Shown here: positions 1 to 8,762 of the stretch, in pieces
Layout of the letters: each line of letters starts with the position of its first letter
Position numbering within the stretch: position 1 is the stretch's first letter
Source: Phoronis australis
Taxonomy: Eukaryota; Phoronida; Phoronidae
Direction of reading: 5' to 3'
Assembly: GCA_002633005.1 (NCBI GenBank)
Contig: NMRA01000928.1
Coordinates: forward strand, 69,351-94,384
Length of the DNA stretch: 25,034 nucleotides
Translations under genes and position numbers: made by a program
Notes under the pieces: generated by a model
What the model saw: only the letters and a program-made list of their open reading frames with translations
The model's database searches: none
What the model was told of the DNA's origin: nothing

Positions 1-358
1 ATCCCTACTAGAGTTACATTATTACTGAATGGTAGTCCTAACCTTGACTTTGTTCTCAACGAATTCCTCCTAAGCAACGTTAGCAAATTTTTATGTACCG
101 TTTGTCAATATTGTTGCATCTGATTTCCCTACATGAATCTGTAAATATTTTTGTTTTTATATATATGTAATAGCATGTCTAAGTATTGGAATACTTATTT
201 TAGATACTACTTAATTGTATATACCTCTATGTAAATAAGTTTCAATTATGAATTGTTTACAACCCAGATATAATGCTTCGCGGTTTCTGGGTTTGTTATT
301 ATTTCTTTGTATGTTCTGTGTATCCTTCAATAAATATATATCACAGTGAAAAAAAAAA
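1..358 (+). mobile_element. LINE (non-LTR retrotransposon) 3' end: reverse-transcriptase ORF C-terminus, 3' UTR and poly(A)
   Basis: Frame 1 is open from the window edge to a TGA at 121-123 (40 residues). It has the layout seen at the extreme C-terminus of many LINE reverse-transcriptase ORFs: a LL-NGSPNLDF block, a conserved Asn, then a VSKFL block a few residues before the stop. The 3' UTR follows. It holds a stem-loop with perfect 8-bp arms aacccaga/tctgggtt (261-268 and 286-293), an AATAAA at 329-334 and a 10-A run at 349-358, after which the sequence changes character. ORF tail, stem-loop, polyadenylation signal and A-tail in that order fit the 3' end of an inserted LINE on the plus strand. 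The clade cannot be assigned from 40 residues, and the 5' part lies outside the window. An ordinary gene's 3' end is the alternative. Confidence 0.55.
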
Positions 359-922
359 GGATAAGTTACCCTCGTATATGACGTCAGCCATGACAGATGG
401 AGATAAAGAAGCACCAGCGCGTCTAACAGCCAAACACAGACCGTAGAGAGGGAGACAAACCACCTGACTTATGCTTGTTTGCTTCCCAACTGATTACGAT
501 AGATGATGTTCACGACTGAAACGAAGGATGTTTGCGTGAAAGTGTTTCCAGTCAACCGGCGATGGTCTAGGCGATTTGATCTTAATGTCTTTCCTGTTCT
601 CTGCATTTGATTGCTTATATGGAAAATTACCGTAAATTGTTAGCATTATTTTGGGAAATACTGATTAGTTTATTCTATGCCCATTGATGCTTCTAAGTTG
701 TTTCGAGTTGTAGACATATTTTCTGACTTTCTACCTTGGCCAGACTGAGAAATCAACTAAAGACCGGTTTTTGCCATAAGTCAAATGCATTTCACTCTTC
801 GAGTAGCAGGGTCTACGCCTATCGGTATCGATGAAAAATTCAAGCATTTTCAGTGAATCAGCAATATATATATATCATTCACTGGGATATATTGAATAAT
901 TGTTTTGTGGATCTCTCTTCAG
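359..922. other. Unassigned intron or intergenic sequence before the first visible ankyrin exon
   Basis: No ankyrin-like, transposon-like or RNA-gene signal was recognised here. The stretch ends in an AT-rich run (atatatatat near 864) and the pyrimidine-rich acceptor tctctcttcag at 912-922. It is taken as the 3' part of an intron whose 5' exon lies to the left of the window, because the exon at 923 starts in mid-protein with no start codon. Confidence 0.4.
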
Positions 923-1039
923 GCTTCGTTTCACTTCCATCACAATACGACTCCTTTACACTATGCAGCTCTTGGAGGTAACCTGGGCGTTGTCAAGCTG
1001 CTGCTAGACAAAACGCCATATGCCACGGTTCGGGACTGC
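923..1039 (+). CDS. Ankyrin-repeat exon 1 (internal, phase 0-0)
   Basis: Internal exon of 117 bp (39 codons), bounded by acceptor ctctcttcag and donor gtaagt. It starts and ends on codon boundaries. It opens with a seven-residue lead rich in Phe and His (ASFHFHH) that the other exons lack, then one ankyrin repeat: TTPLHYAALGGN (first helix and turn), VVKLLLDK (second helix), then a linker ending in RDC. TPLH, the Ala-Ala pair and the LLL helix are family landmarks. Ankyrin repeats are protein-binding modules; no partner can be inferred. The frame would stay open to about 1156 if unspliced, but similarity stops exactly at the donor. It is the leftmost exon of the series, and its upstream partner is outside the window or unrecognised. 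Confidence 0.85.
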
Positions 1040-3707
1040 GTAAGTATAAATACCAGATACATTGCATTAGCTTCACTAGCGATACTTGCGTCTACTCGAC
1101 CGGCCAGTGCTACGAAATTTAGCGTGACCTCACTGAACAAAGCATCACTGGCATAATCCGGTTCGTTAGAAAATAACGTTAAGATATTCTGATTTATTGA
1201 GGTTGAGAAGTACATCACTATACTGTTTCATCTATCGAGAAACAAATTTCTGGCTTGCCTTTACTGCAGCCACTGGAACACATTTAATTTACGCATTCCA
1301 CACAAAATCGTCCTTTAAGCACCCGAATTTGCAGGGCGCCAGATAAAAAATAAAGGCTTCATTATATTTTTCAGCTCATTGCCGTACCATGTGTATACAT
1401 GTGCGACAAATTTCTAAACCATGCACCCACACGGATTTCTGAGTGCATATCACCAACCACTCACAGGCCCACTCTGTCATATGCATTTCATGTTGGTGGC
1501 GCTGCTCTGAACGAGGATACTCGGCCCGAACGATTTCGCCACGCAGGAAATAGACCCACACTAGAGATCGAGCGGTTTATCTTGTCGAAGTCACAAAAGC
1601 ATTGCAAACATTCTGTCCTACATAAATACGTTGTAGAAAACATATTTGGTGGAGATTATAATGGTCAAAGACATTCCAAGACATGTGCTTTTGCCTAGGT
1701 ATGTTCCCCGGAAAAATTGAGATGCTAAAAACGACTATAAAATTTTGGCATTTTTCTCCCCAAAATCACAAATTCACGACTACCCAGGTACCAAAGCAGC
1801 GACAAGACTTCAAATGCTATTGACCTATAAGTTCCAGGGTAGATACATGTATAAAATCATGGTTTGGTCCTCTATAGCTCAAGAATGAAGAAAATGCAGG
1901 TCTGATGGCAATTATATAACCCAGTATTGACTGGTTGCCACGAATATCGGATCTGAAAGTCCTGGCATCTTGAAAGTACCTCTTTGCCAAAGGCTTTGTT
2001 GCAAATACAGGTACCCTCAAGAGAAACGGATTCTGAAAACATACGGTTGATTTTGACAAATTTTAGCCTAAACATGTGTGGAATCTTGTTTCCACTCTGG
2101 TAGTGGTGTACTCGTGAATATGGGGAGAAAATCTCATCTTCGCAATTTCGCAAGATTTTTTGCATCTTGATTTTGTTCTGGTATACATACCAAGGCACAC
2201 CCTTCCGGGTTTTCCAGCGTTTCTTTATCCATGGGAAAGTTCATTTAGTATATTTCCTTAAAGTAATGCAGGTTCCGTGAGAGAGTGGTAGCAACCGCTT
2301 TTGTTAAACTAATTTTTGATTTTGATCGGCCACTCTGTTTGTGGCGTTATCCCAATATGCATACCGAAGTTTCTCACACCGCTTGCCCTATTTCCGTAAA
2401 TACGTTTGAGGTTACTCGGGTATACCGGTGCACTTAAGTCGAGAGAGAGGCAATATAAATAAATGTAAGGTGTTTGCTCGTAGACAAGGTACTGTGGACC
2501 CAAAGATGCCCAAGATCTTCTTTCGCAAAGTGTATTTAAGCAAAATTTTTGAAAAATTCGAAAGGATTTGACACATTTTGGGAGTCAGAAGATTACTGCA
2601 CGGAAATGAAGCTAAATCAGGAGGCTTTTCAAGTGTGTCAAACATGCTCATTGAGTGCGTGAAAGAGAATTAAATACTACTTTAGTGTTTCATCTAATTT
2701 TAACAATGGTAGCCCTAATGTTAAAAGGTATTGAACATGATAGTATGTGTGATGATAATCGTCGTTCTTAAAACATTTGATCGTGTTATTGTCATAGCAC
2801 TACGGGCAACTTCAGCTAAAACATTGTTTCCAACGCGATATTATTCAGGGGTACTTACATGTGAACTTGTACTTATAAAGCGCTTATTCAGTATCCATTA
2901 GTTTTTTGCATCTTCGCCATTGTACAATGTACTGACTAAGATAGGTCACTTAATATTTGAATTATCGATTTGTTAGGTAATGCCATTAAAAAGTTTCGGT
3001 TTTGCTCACAAATCTCAGAATAGAGACACTGAATTGCTTTTTTCTCCTGATATCAATGATTCTCATGTTTCATTTGTTGTAAACCAAAATCGGAACAATA
3101 ATCACATAACCCCTCCCTATGAAGAACACCAGAATCAAGGACAGAGTTCTATCCTTAAAACAGAACAAACATTTCCCGGATTCAGTAACGGTTTCAATTC
3201 CATAGTGTGTGCGCGCACCCAGGGGGGGGGGGTCGTGGGCTCGGTCGAGTCCCTCATTTGGCAAAGTGAATAAAAAGGTCCGCCTCAGAGAAACAAAAAG
3301 TCCGAGAAAACGAGTCAAAAGTCCACTAAAAGGGCGCAGCCACACAGTTCACAGACCTGAAGGTGATACCCCGTTTTTTTAGTTCTCACGCTGTTTTGTT
3401 AGCAAAAAGGATGGGAACGCATGTAGTTAAATTAACATTTTTATTGTTTACATGCCAGCTGTTTATAGCACAATTGTTAAATAATGTGTAAAGGGTTACA
3501 ACTAAATATAATAAATGTCAGCAATATCAAGAATACAAATAAACCAGATCATTACGAGAGAGTCTAACCTTTGTATACTACGTTTTTATCAACTTAAAGC
3601 AGCACATGTCAAACATGCTATTACCTGTAACGATTAAACTTGGTGACTTGAAAAACGTACAATACATCTTGAAATTAAAATGTTTGTTTTCATTTTGTTC
3701 AATGCAG
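1040..3707 (+). other. Intron 1 of the ankyrin gene, 2.7 kb
   Basis: No further ankyrin exon is visible. Frames at 1399-1698 (99 codons, plus) and 1872-2198 (108 codons, minus) lack recognisable domains and good splice borders, so they are not called. The A/T-rich block 1760-2660 reads like an old interspersed repeat, but I could not name it. An 11-G run sits at 3222-3232. The intron ends in the pyrimidine-rich acceptor ttgttcaatgcag. Confidence 0.5.
3222..3232 (+). repeat. Poly(G) homopolymer of 11 bases
   Basis: Eleven consecutive G follow gcgcgcaccca and are followed by tcgtgggc. The run is an isolated G-rich island in AT-rich intron sequence. It is length-unstable and a likely site of sequencing error; with the nearby GGG it could contribute to a G-quadruplex. 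Confidence 0.9.
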
Positions 3708-3809
3708 AAAAACCGAGGAACGCTGCATTTTGCTACATTGGGAGGTAACCTTGACATTGTCAATCTGCTGATAGCGAAGCAAGCGTGGGAAATCCAGCAC
3801 TTGGACGAG
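3708..3809 (+). CDS. Ankyrin-repeat exon 2 (internal, phase 0-0)
   Basis: Exon of 102 bp (34 codons) between acceptor ttcaatgcag and donor gtaact, in frame at both ends. It encodes KNRGTLHFATLGGN, IVNLLIAK and the linker ending LDE. Relative to the ankyrin consensus, TPLH is TLH and the second Ala of the first helix is Thr, but the GGN turn and the second helix are well kept. The donor gtaact is weaker than the gtaagt used by most exons here. The frame runs on past the donor to 4112, but that extension (proline-rich, then low complexity) has no ankyrin character, so the splice is preferred. Confidence 0.82.
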
Positions 3810-4916
3810 GTAACTACACCCCCTCATGGGCGGCGCAGCACTGAAATAAGTGGGGACTATAGCCCCAGCCCCTATAGTGCACCGCCCATAGACCATGTGC
3901 GGCCCAGCATTGAAAAAGTGGGATGCAATAATCCCCCAGCCGCATATGGAGCCTCTGAAATCGCACTAGCGCAACACCTTTGTATTAAACTAGAAAAGGT
4001 TGACACAAAACATTTAAAACTCAATATCATGCTTTTGTCACAGTATTCACGTGCTAGAGACTTTTATTCTTTTAAATCAAATATGTGTTCAATGAACACA
4101 CAATGTAGCTGACAACATGCAAATAACGTGTCGAGTGCTACTTCAATACAAGCAATTATTTCTTCGCATGCTGTGAAAGACTTGTTTTCACTCGGGATGT
4201 CAAGTACCCCTTCCTGACATTGGTTGCACCTGATTGACTTCGCTGGTTCCTCTGGGTCAACTGGCTAGGGCATCTGGGTAGAATTCAATAACACTAGGAT
4301 CTCACTAGGACCTCGTTAGAAAAGCAAGACTTCGCGAGATTACGCGAGATACTGACGTGTATTTTCAATGAGACCACGTGACATTGGTTATATTTTCTCG
4401 CATCAAGGCAGTTTGAACTCTACGCTATTGATATTTAAGTTTGAATCGTCATAGAGATCCAATCAGATGTCTTAACCTGCTCACCAGGCGAAATTAAATG
4501 AGTGCACCTACTTTGTTGCGTGCAAGATGCTACCTCTCATTAAATTGTGTGTATATCCAAATGAAGTACTTCTTTACAAACTGCCCCCGATCTTCCGGAT
4601 TGCCAGAAACCACTCGAGAACCCGTTACTATTACCTGTGATCTTGCAAAAGTCTCGTTTTGCGAGACTATTTTGTCGAATAGAGTATGGTAACATGTCAT
4701 CCTTATCCTAATAAAGCAAGGCACAGTCTTACTATTTGCTCATCTCACTGTGAAATAACAATTGCGTAATATTTGGAATTTGCTAGGATTTTCTATATAT
4801 TCACGCTTGTATTTAAATGTATCAGTCGTGGTATTTTCGTTAAAACCACATTTTACTTAAAAATTGTTTCAGTAATCATTTACTGATTATAATTTTTCAC
4901 ATGGTTTTAAAGAGAC

Positions 4917-5219
4917 ATGGCATCTTTACGTGCAAAGTGCATTCTCTGCACTAAGGCCCAACTGCGTCATCGACTATTAATTGGCAAAATCAAGAACCTG
5001 GCGAAGTATAATAACTTTTTGTCAACTTTGAATGAACACTTGTTGCATTCATATAAAATTGGTGACCCACTTATGTGTATTCGCTGTGAAACCTTCATAA
5101 TGGCAGTGCTAGAACCATCACCTTTCATTGCTTGGTCAAATTACGAGGCTATGGCAAAGCATTTATGCAAGGTGGTAGTTGCTGACATGTTACTAGCAGC
5201 ACCTAAACTAAATGGTTAA
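4917..5219 (+). other. Unassigned 100-codon open frame with two CxxC pairs, possible transposon or gene fragment
   Basis: An ATG-initiated frame of 100 codons sits inside intron 2. It contains CILC near residue 11 and CIRC near residue 58, a spacing that could form a zinc-binding pair. The segment between is basic then helical (LIGKIKNLAKYNNFL), and the tail is Ala/Leu-rich (ADMLLAAPKLNG). I recognise no family. It has no obvious splice borders and no ankyrin similarity. Balanced amino-acid use makes it more protein-like than other frames in the introns, but chance is possible. A decayed transposon ORF is my leading guess. Confidence 0.25.
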
Positions 5220-5398
5220 GTTTGAAAAGACATTTTGAGCTTGTAGTGGACAAGTAGTCCGCATAGTGGGTTGGAGTTTTGGGGACGGTTGGAGATCATC
5301 CGAGTCGTTCACACACAATAGGCCTTTTGAAATTGACATGCAAGGTTGGTTAAAGTGATACATGGTGATTCCTGTTCTTAGTCATACAACTTTTGCAG

Positions 5399-5652
5399 CA
5401 GGGGCCTGTTCCAAGAAACTGACTTAAGTTCATTTTTGACTTAAGTTTAAGATTTGTCTTAACTTCCAAACTTTGAAACTTCCACATTAGGCAAGTAAGT
5501 CAAAGTTAAGACAAAACTTATGTCAAACACTTAAAACAAACTTAAGATCTCTTTCTTGAATTGGTTTTGAGACAAGTTTAACTTTTATTTTCAAATTTAC
5601 AAAAACTTAAGATTTGTCTTTGCTAAGTCAGTTTTGTTGGAACAGCCCCCTG
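5399..5652. mobile_element. MITE of 254 bp with ~29-bp terminal inverted repeats, hAT-like ends
   Basis: The left end (5399-5427) and the reverse complement of the right end (5623-5652) match over about 29 bp with two mismatches and one indel: CAGGGG(C/G)CTGTTCCAA on both sides, continuing to ACTGACTTA. The interior is AT-rich, carries several cttaag/aagtttaag words and has no coding frame. Termini beginning CAGGG are typical of hAT-superfamily DNA transposons, so this is probably a non-autonomous hAT derivative. The flanking 8-mers (ttttgcag and gtctattg) do not match, so the target-site duplication is lost or the exact ends differ slightly. Confidence 0.75.
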
Positions 5653-6222
5653 GTCTATTGTAAGTAAACACTTCTTAACAAAGGGTTTGTAGCCCCGGCT
5701 TAAAAGAATTGTTTCAGTACCCTGAGTTCTACGGGCTTCAAATTGTAGCCAAGACGAGACTGTAGGCCTGTACTATGGATCCGCCAGTCACTTTAAAATA
5801 ATATTCAATGCTGAAGACGTTATAAAGTGTTTTAATATTTCTTATCCTATGGATTTTCCCCCATGCAGTTCTGTTTTAGTGTTTACAAAAATATGCAGTT
5901 TATGAGAAAGAGTGAATTCGGGAATACTATAGTCGGGTGTTGTGTAAACAGAGCTATATTTTGCAAGAAAGTACTGGAGTAGTGATGAAAAATTGCGTTT
6001 TCAAGGAAAGTCCCAGTGCAGGCCGTGAGGGAGGGAGATTTTCCTGTCTGACACAAAAGTGTAGCGAATAAAGTGAAACTTGGGTTTACATGTAAGCTAA
6101 AAGTCTCCACGCATCAAATACATATACCGCGTAATGGCATTGTAGTTTCACAGTCTTATTAAGGTTTAGTGTTACTAAATTGTCCTGTGTTCTTATGTAT
6201 TTTGCATTCTCTCTCGACACAG

Positions 6223-6315
6223 CTTAATCGGACTCCTTTGCATTATGCTGCCTTGAGAGGTCACCCCGGCATTGTGAATCTGCTACTCAACATAGACTCA
6301 CACACAACAAATGAC
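6223..6315 (+). CDS. Ankyrin-repeat exon 3 (internal, phase 0-0)
   Basis: Exon of 93 bp (31 codons) with acceptor ctctctcgacacag and donor gtaagt. It reads LNRTPLHYAALRGHPG, IVNLLLNI, then a Ser/Thr/His-rich linker ending TND. It is one of the most canonical ankyrin repeats in the window: TPLH, the AAL-RGH turn and the IVNLLL helix are all intact. It is phase 0 at both ends, so inclusion or skipping keeps the frame. The upstream intron supplies a short in-frame run of codons before the acceptor, but ankyrin similarity begins exactly at the exon border. Confidence 0.88.
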
Positions 6316-7011
6316 GTAAGTAAAAATCTAGCAATCGTTAGAATTAACTTTCCAGCGTACGCCTACACGGTGCATGGGGAGAACTATTTGATCACTCCTG
6401 GTTTTTATTACCCACTTGCATGTACATGTATGCTATATAAAGTGTGCGATGTCCGGTGTAGGTTATTGCATCAAGACTCGTGATGCGCAAGGTTATTGGC
6501 TTACATGTATTTACCATTAATGCATACACGCGTTGATGGAATTTTTAAGGATATCTCGAATCTTATTCTGGCCATTTTTACAATATTTCACATATCTAAA
6601 GCAAAATACCATATATTTATTCTCGGGAAACTTCAAATAGCGAGAAAAAAGATTTAGCAGAATCACCTTGGAACCGCACAACTGCCTGGAAATTTGTTTA
6701 ATACTTTTCCGAGGTCAAAGACTACAGGGCTTCACTGAAATAGAATTTCTCGCCTGGTGCAGAGCAGCTTCTTATGTACCCTCAGTCCTCTCATTCACCG
6801 AGTCCCCGTAGTATTGTGTCAACGAAGTGTACATATAATAGAACGGTGCCGGGAAAAATGACGAAAGGTAGTTTTGATTCTGAGGGACTGTGCGTCTACA
6901 AACGTGCGACCGTTGATAACGAATGCTCTCAGAAAATGATATCTCCACGTTTACTGATTACATCAACGGTATTGGCAACTGTATTCAATGCACTACGGTG
7001 ACAGAAACTAA

Positions 7012-7791
7012 AAGAACCTTACCTTTTTGGATCTTTGTGTACACGTAGTTGACACGGACCAATACCGCCAGTTTTCATCCAACCACCTTTTAAAAGACAA
7101 ACATGTCGCCCGTACCCTCCTGGATAAAGCTGATCGTTACATCACCGACTACCAACACTATGTCGAAGAAGGTGACCATGCTGAAGATGCCTTGCGAGTT
7201 AATGGATACCAGGAATGGATGTTCACAGACCCCCAAGTTGCATATCTTCTGAAATTCTCGACGGTCCTACTGATGCCATCAGTGTCTGAACACCAACAAC
7301 ACACTTAGAGAACCCACTGAATTCCTTCATATATGAAACCCATCAACACCCTCTGATCCCTTCTAGTCAGACCCAAAGACGCAACCCCAATGGCCAAACA
7401 ATGTGGGGTCATATACCATCTGAAATGTGACCAGGATCCCAACCAAACCTTCACTGAAGAAACTAAGAGACCGTTCCTTACCAGATTCAAAGAACACCAG
7501 AAACTAGACAGACCCACAGCTGTGGGGAAACATATATTGGCGATTGAACATTCCATTTTCCTTTCATCATCCTAGATCTTAGCCAAAGACCAGAATTGGT
7601 ATGCTCGCATGTTAAAATAAACCATAAACATCAGCACTCAAGGCACTCTCTCGAACCGGGACCGAGGTCTCCACTTACCTCCCGTGTGTTCGATCATTCT
7701 GAACCAACGAAAGGCGGGAAACCCCTCACTCATTGATAAAGACCTGGCGGACCAGGTTGAAACGTCTGCACTCAATCTGCAGCGTCTCTAA
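7012..7791 (+). mobile_element. Penelope-like element remnant: RT C-terminus plus GIY-YIG endonuclease, decayed
   Basis: A single reading frame (codons starting at 7012) reads through the 3' part of a Penelope-like ORF with no frameshift but five in-frame stops (7306, 7318, 7354, 7573, 7618). In order: LTFLDLCV, TDQYRQFSSNHLL and ARTLLDKAD (distal RT/thumb), VNGYQEWMF, a KPINTL..LLV.PKDATP linker, GVIYHLKC (the GIY side of the endonuclease), TRFKEH (catalytic-arginine block), AKDQNWYARML, and LSNRDRGLHLPPV (conserved C-terminus), to a terminal TAA at 7789-7791. The position of the YIG motif reads FTEE, so its glycine is gone. The TDQY region is also shortened. Penelope-like elements are retroelements that encode an RT fused to GIY-YIG. 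This copy is 5'-truncated and dead, in the same orientation as the host gene. Confidence 0.85.
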
Positions 7792-7890
7792 GTAAGTGAC
7801 TACTTTATACTGCAATACTTTCATGTGGTAAGCTTAGTTCCAAATTGAATGAGCATGGCTGGTTATGTGTGTCAGTTCCACTAGCCATCA

Positions 7891-7912
7891 CTGATGACAT
7901 GAGTTATGAAAC
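7891..7912 (+). other. Possible vestigial hammerhead-ribozyme core downstream of the Penelope remnant
   Basis: CTGATGA (7891-7897), ten bases, then GAAAC (7908-7912) has the spacing of the hammerhead catalytic core. Penelope-like elements are known to carry hammerhead motifs in their terminal repeats, and this one lies 100 bp past the ORF end. However, the ten bases between do not form a convincing stem II, and stems I and III are not evident. If related at all, it is degenerate. Confidence 0.25.
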
Positions 7913-7963
7913 TTTCCCTCATTGAAAAACAACATGGCGATTATTCGAAATTTTCGAAGTCGG

Positions 7964-8046
7964 GGTGAAGTTGACATGGTTTGCAGGTGACGTTAGCATG
8001 GGCTGCCAACTTTACCCAAAGCCATGTCAACTTTAAGCTTTCACCT
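7964..8046. repeat. Inverted repeat (aagttgacatgg arms)
   Basis: The word aagttgacatggttt near 7968-7982 is matched in inverted form by aaagccatgtcaactt (8018-8033). An outer ggtgaa (7964) is matched by ttcacc (8041-8046), with an 8-bp indel on one arm. The spacer is about 35 bp. It lies between the Penelope and pogo-like remnants and could be the hairpin end of either, or a small foldback element. Confidence 0.6.
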
Positions 8047-8090
8047 AATATGTACTTTCTGGCCAACTAAAACCGTTTTGACCTCTTTCA

Positions 8091-8562
8091 GGATGCTCGG
8101 ACACATACAAAGAGTACTCGTCGGAAGATCTATTAAAATGTGGTATCTGCATTTGAAGGTGGGATGACTAAAGCTGACGCAGCTAAAACGTTTAAGGTCC
8201 TGCAAAATCGCCTAAAGAGCGACCACATGAAATGTCACAGGGGCCAGAAGGTGCTGTCGGACACTGAAGAAAAATCAGTCGCAGATAATGTAGCAGTGAT
8301 GGCTGATTGGGGTATCCCCATAGACAAGCTGGATTTACGCCTGATGGTGAAGGCCTTTGTAGACAAAAGTGTTCACAAAATGAAACGGTTCAAATTAAAC
8401 TTACCTGGGAGAGAATTGGTTCACAGTTTGGAGAAAAGACACAAGCAAACCCTCGTAAGCAGAACATGTCAAAATACAAATTGTGCAAAAGCAAAAGTTA
8501 GCCAAGAAATCGTCTAAAAGTTTGTTGGAATCCTCGAGAAAACCTTGTACGGTGAACTGTAG
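8091..8562 (+). pseudogene. pogo/Tigger-like (CENP-B-type) transposase N-terminal fragment, frameshifted
   Basis: Two adjoining frames give the DNA-binding half of a pogo/Tigger-type transposase. Frame 1 (8091-8136) reads YKEYSSEDLLK, the opening of the psq-type helix-turn-helix. After a shift, the frame from 8137 reads FEGGMTKADAAKTF, completing that helix-turn-helix. It then gives LSDTEEKSVADNV, MADWGIPIDKLDL, a RFKLNLPGRELV block and EKRHKQTLVSR, which together make the CENP-B-type second DNA-binding domain. A TAA at 8515 interrupts it, and FVGILEKTLYGEL continues in frame to a TAG at 8560. The catalytic DDE half that normally follows is absent. The copy is a dead, 3'-truncated or internally deleted element. 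A domesticated DNA-binding protein is unlikely given the frameshift and stop. Confidence 0.8.
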
Positions 8563-8741
8563 ATCAAGACGCACGTGACTGGCGTGATCAAGTCATGATT
8601 GTAGACATTATTTTCTAAGGGTTTGAGCAAAAGGGTTAAACAGTAGGTTTAAGACCACTTTTGTACTTCCCATGGATTTGTATGTTTTAGAGATGTGGAA
8701 TCCTTTAGCTTAAATTGGTAACATTTGTGAAGTTTTCGTTG

Positions 8742-8762
8742 ATGAATAAAGTTTTTATTCAT
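8742..8762. terminator. Palindromic AATAAA, possible bidirectional polyadenylation signal
   Basis: Arms atgaataaa and tttattcat (9 bp, perfect) flank a 3-base loop, placing AATAAA on both strands. The site lies about 180 bp after the pogo-like fragment, where the 3' end of a transposase transcript would be expected. Polyadenylation function is inferred from the motif only. Confidence 0.4.

Larger units (their letters stand above)
3810..6222 (+). other. Intron 2 of the ankyrin gene, 2.4 kb
   Basis: It contains an unassigned 100-codon frame (4917-5219) and a MITE (5399-5652), both listed separately. No additional ankyrin exon is visible. The intron ends in the strong acceptor tctctcgacacag. 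Confidence 0.5.

Noticed and set aside
1399-1698. 99-codon plus-strand frame in intron 1
   Set aside because: No recognisable motif or border, and it has a competing antisense frame; not enough to call a gene.
1872-2198. 108-codon minus-strand frame in intron 1
   Set aside because: No domain, no splice borders that fit, and an overlapping frame of similar length; it looks like an old interspersed repeat.
3810-4112. Read-through extension of ankyrin exon 2 to a stop at 4112
   Set aside because: Ankyrin similarity ends exactly at the gtaact donor, and the extension has no homologous feature in the other exons.
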